A stretch of DNA of 64,000 nt from Novosphingobium sp. IK01 (GTDB taxonomy: Bacteria; Pseudomonadota; Alphaproteobacteria; Sphingomonadales; Sphingomonadaceae). Under the pieces are notes generated by a model, which was given only the letters and a program-made list of their open reading frames with translations, did no database searches and was not told the DNA's origin. The DNA lies in NCBI RefSeq assembly GCF_033242265.1, contig NZ_BTFW01000001.1, positions 1,674,001-1,738,000 of the forward strand. Reading direction: 5' to 3'. This document shows positions 63,371 to 64,000 of the stretch, piece by piece; position 1 is the first letter of the stretch; each line of letters opens with the position of its first letter. A program made the translations under genes and the position numbers.

Positions 63371-64000
63371 ATGTCTGAAGTGCCCGTGCAAGCCCCCACC
63401 CGCGACGCGGTAGAAGCCGCGCTCGAGCGTGCGAGCGGCGCGCTGCGCAAGGCCACCCAGGCCGATGGACACTGGGTCTTCGAGCTGGAAGCCGACGCGA
63501 CGATTCCAGCCGAATATATCCTCCTGCGCCACTTTCTGGGCGAACCGGAAGACCTCGAACTCGAAGCCAAGATCGGGCGCTACTTGCGCCGCATCCAGTC
63601 GCCCAAGCACCATGGCTGGCCGCTCTACCATGATGGCGGCTTCGATGTGAGCGCGACGATCAAGGCCTATTATGCGCTGAAAATGATCGGCGACGACATC
63701 GATTCGCTGCACATGGTCCGCGCGCGCGCCGCCGTGCTGGCCGCCGGGGGCGCGGAAACCTGCAACGTGTTCACCCGCATCCAGCTCGCGCTGTTTGGCG
63801 CGGGCTCGTGGGACGTGGTGCCCACCCTGCCGCCCGAGCTGATCCTGCTGCCGCGCAAGTTCCCGATCCACCTGTCCAAGATGAGCTACTGGGCGCGCAC
63901 GGTCGTCGTGCCGCTGCTCGTGCTGTGCGCGCGCCGTCCGCTGGCGCGCAATCCGCGCGGGGTGAAGGTCGACGAACTCTACACCGGCCACCGCAAGCGG
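63371..64000 (+). CDS. shc: squalene-hopene cyclase, N-terminal part
   Basis: The first 210 residues lie in the window; the gene continues past the right edge. Family features are ALRKATQADGHWVFELEADATIPAEYILL, YLRRIQSPKHHGWPLYHDGGFDVSATIKAYYALK and ARAAVLAAGGAETCNVFTRI, the start of the squalene-hopene cyclase barrel with QW-type repeats. The catalytic DxDD segment is beyond the window. It cyclises squalene to hopene. ATG 63371 follows AAGGAA. Confidence 0.93.
   Translation, partial: MSEVPVQAPTRDAVEAALERASGALRKATQADGHWVFELEADATIPAEYILLRHFLGEPEDLELEAKIGRYLRRIQSPKHHGWPLYHDGGFDVSATIKAYYALKMIGDDIDSLHMVRARAAVLAAGGAETCNVFTRIQLALFGAGSWDVVPTLPPELILLPRKFPIHLSKMSYWARTVVVPLLVLCARRPLARNPRGVKVDELYTGHRKR

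Overview
The window comes from a GC-rich alphaproteobacterium, most likely a sphingomonad close to Novosphingobium. This is inferred from the hopanoid operon, the large TonB-dependent receptor with secreted glycosidases, the Mla-type ABC set with a fused STAS-permease, the COQ9 and DUF1134 proteins, and the overall codon usage. No prophage, transposase or CRISPR array was seen.

Left part (1-34 kb): mostly housekeeping. In order: the 5' end of parC, an acyltransferase, a cache-domain protein, a four-gene MCE/Mla lipid-transport operon, valS, queE, a low-GC PAP2 membrane protein, ssb, feoAB behind a Fur-like site, COQ9, an ankyrin protein, a SCO1 lipoprotein, YcgN and YgjP-like proteins, ribD-ribE, an aromatic/aspartate aminotransferase, a KdpDE-like two-component pair divergent from the potassium transporter kup, modABC, a thioredoxin-fold protein, an Lrp regulator, a serine hydrolase, a GH13 glucosidase, a DUF1134 protein and tRNA-Ser(GCT).

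Middle part (34.3-57.1 kb): the most interesting region. It looks like one locus for eating plant hydroxyproline-rich glycoproteins (extensin-like). It holds a GH127 beta-L-arabinofuranosidase, a GH27 alpha-galactosidase, a DUF5695-like secreted protein of unknown activity and a TonB-dependent receptor. It also holds an S9 (DPP-IV-like) peptidase, a DUF885 peptidase, an M24 Xaa-Pro peptidase and an amino-acid permease. The catabolic enzymes are a Cys/Cys hydroxyproline epimerase, a D-amino-acid/D-hydroxyproline dehydrogenase, a DapA-like deaminase and an LDH2-type pyrroline-2-carboxylate reductase. A GntR/FCD regulator sits inside. The genes form five or six transcription units, and the promoter of every unit carries an imperfect palindrome around GTATAC (36792, 37072, 40951, 48759, 54116), which I infer to be the operator of that GntR protein. 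The enzyme that would finish the pathway, alpha-ketoglutarate semialdehyde dehydrogenase, is not in the window.

Right part (57.2-64 kb): a tightly coupled hopanoid operon: ispA, hpnA, hpnB, hpnC, hpnD, hpnE and the start of shc. It leads from farnesyl diphosphate through squalene to hopene.
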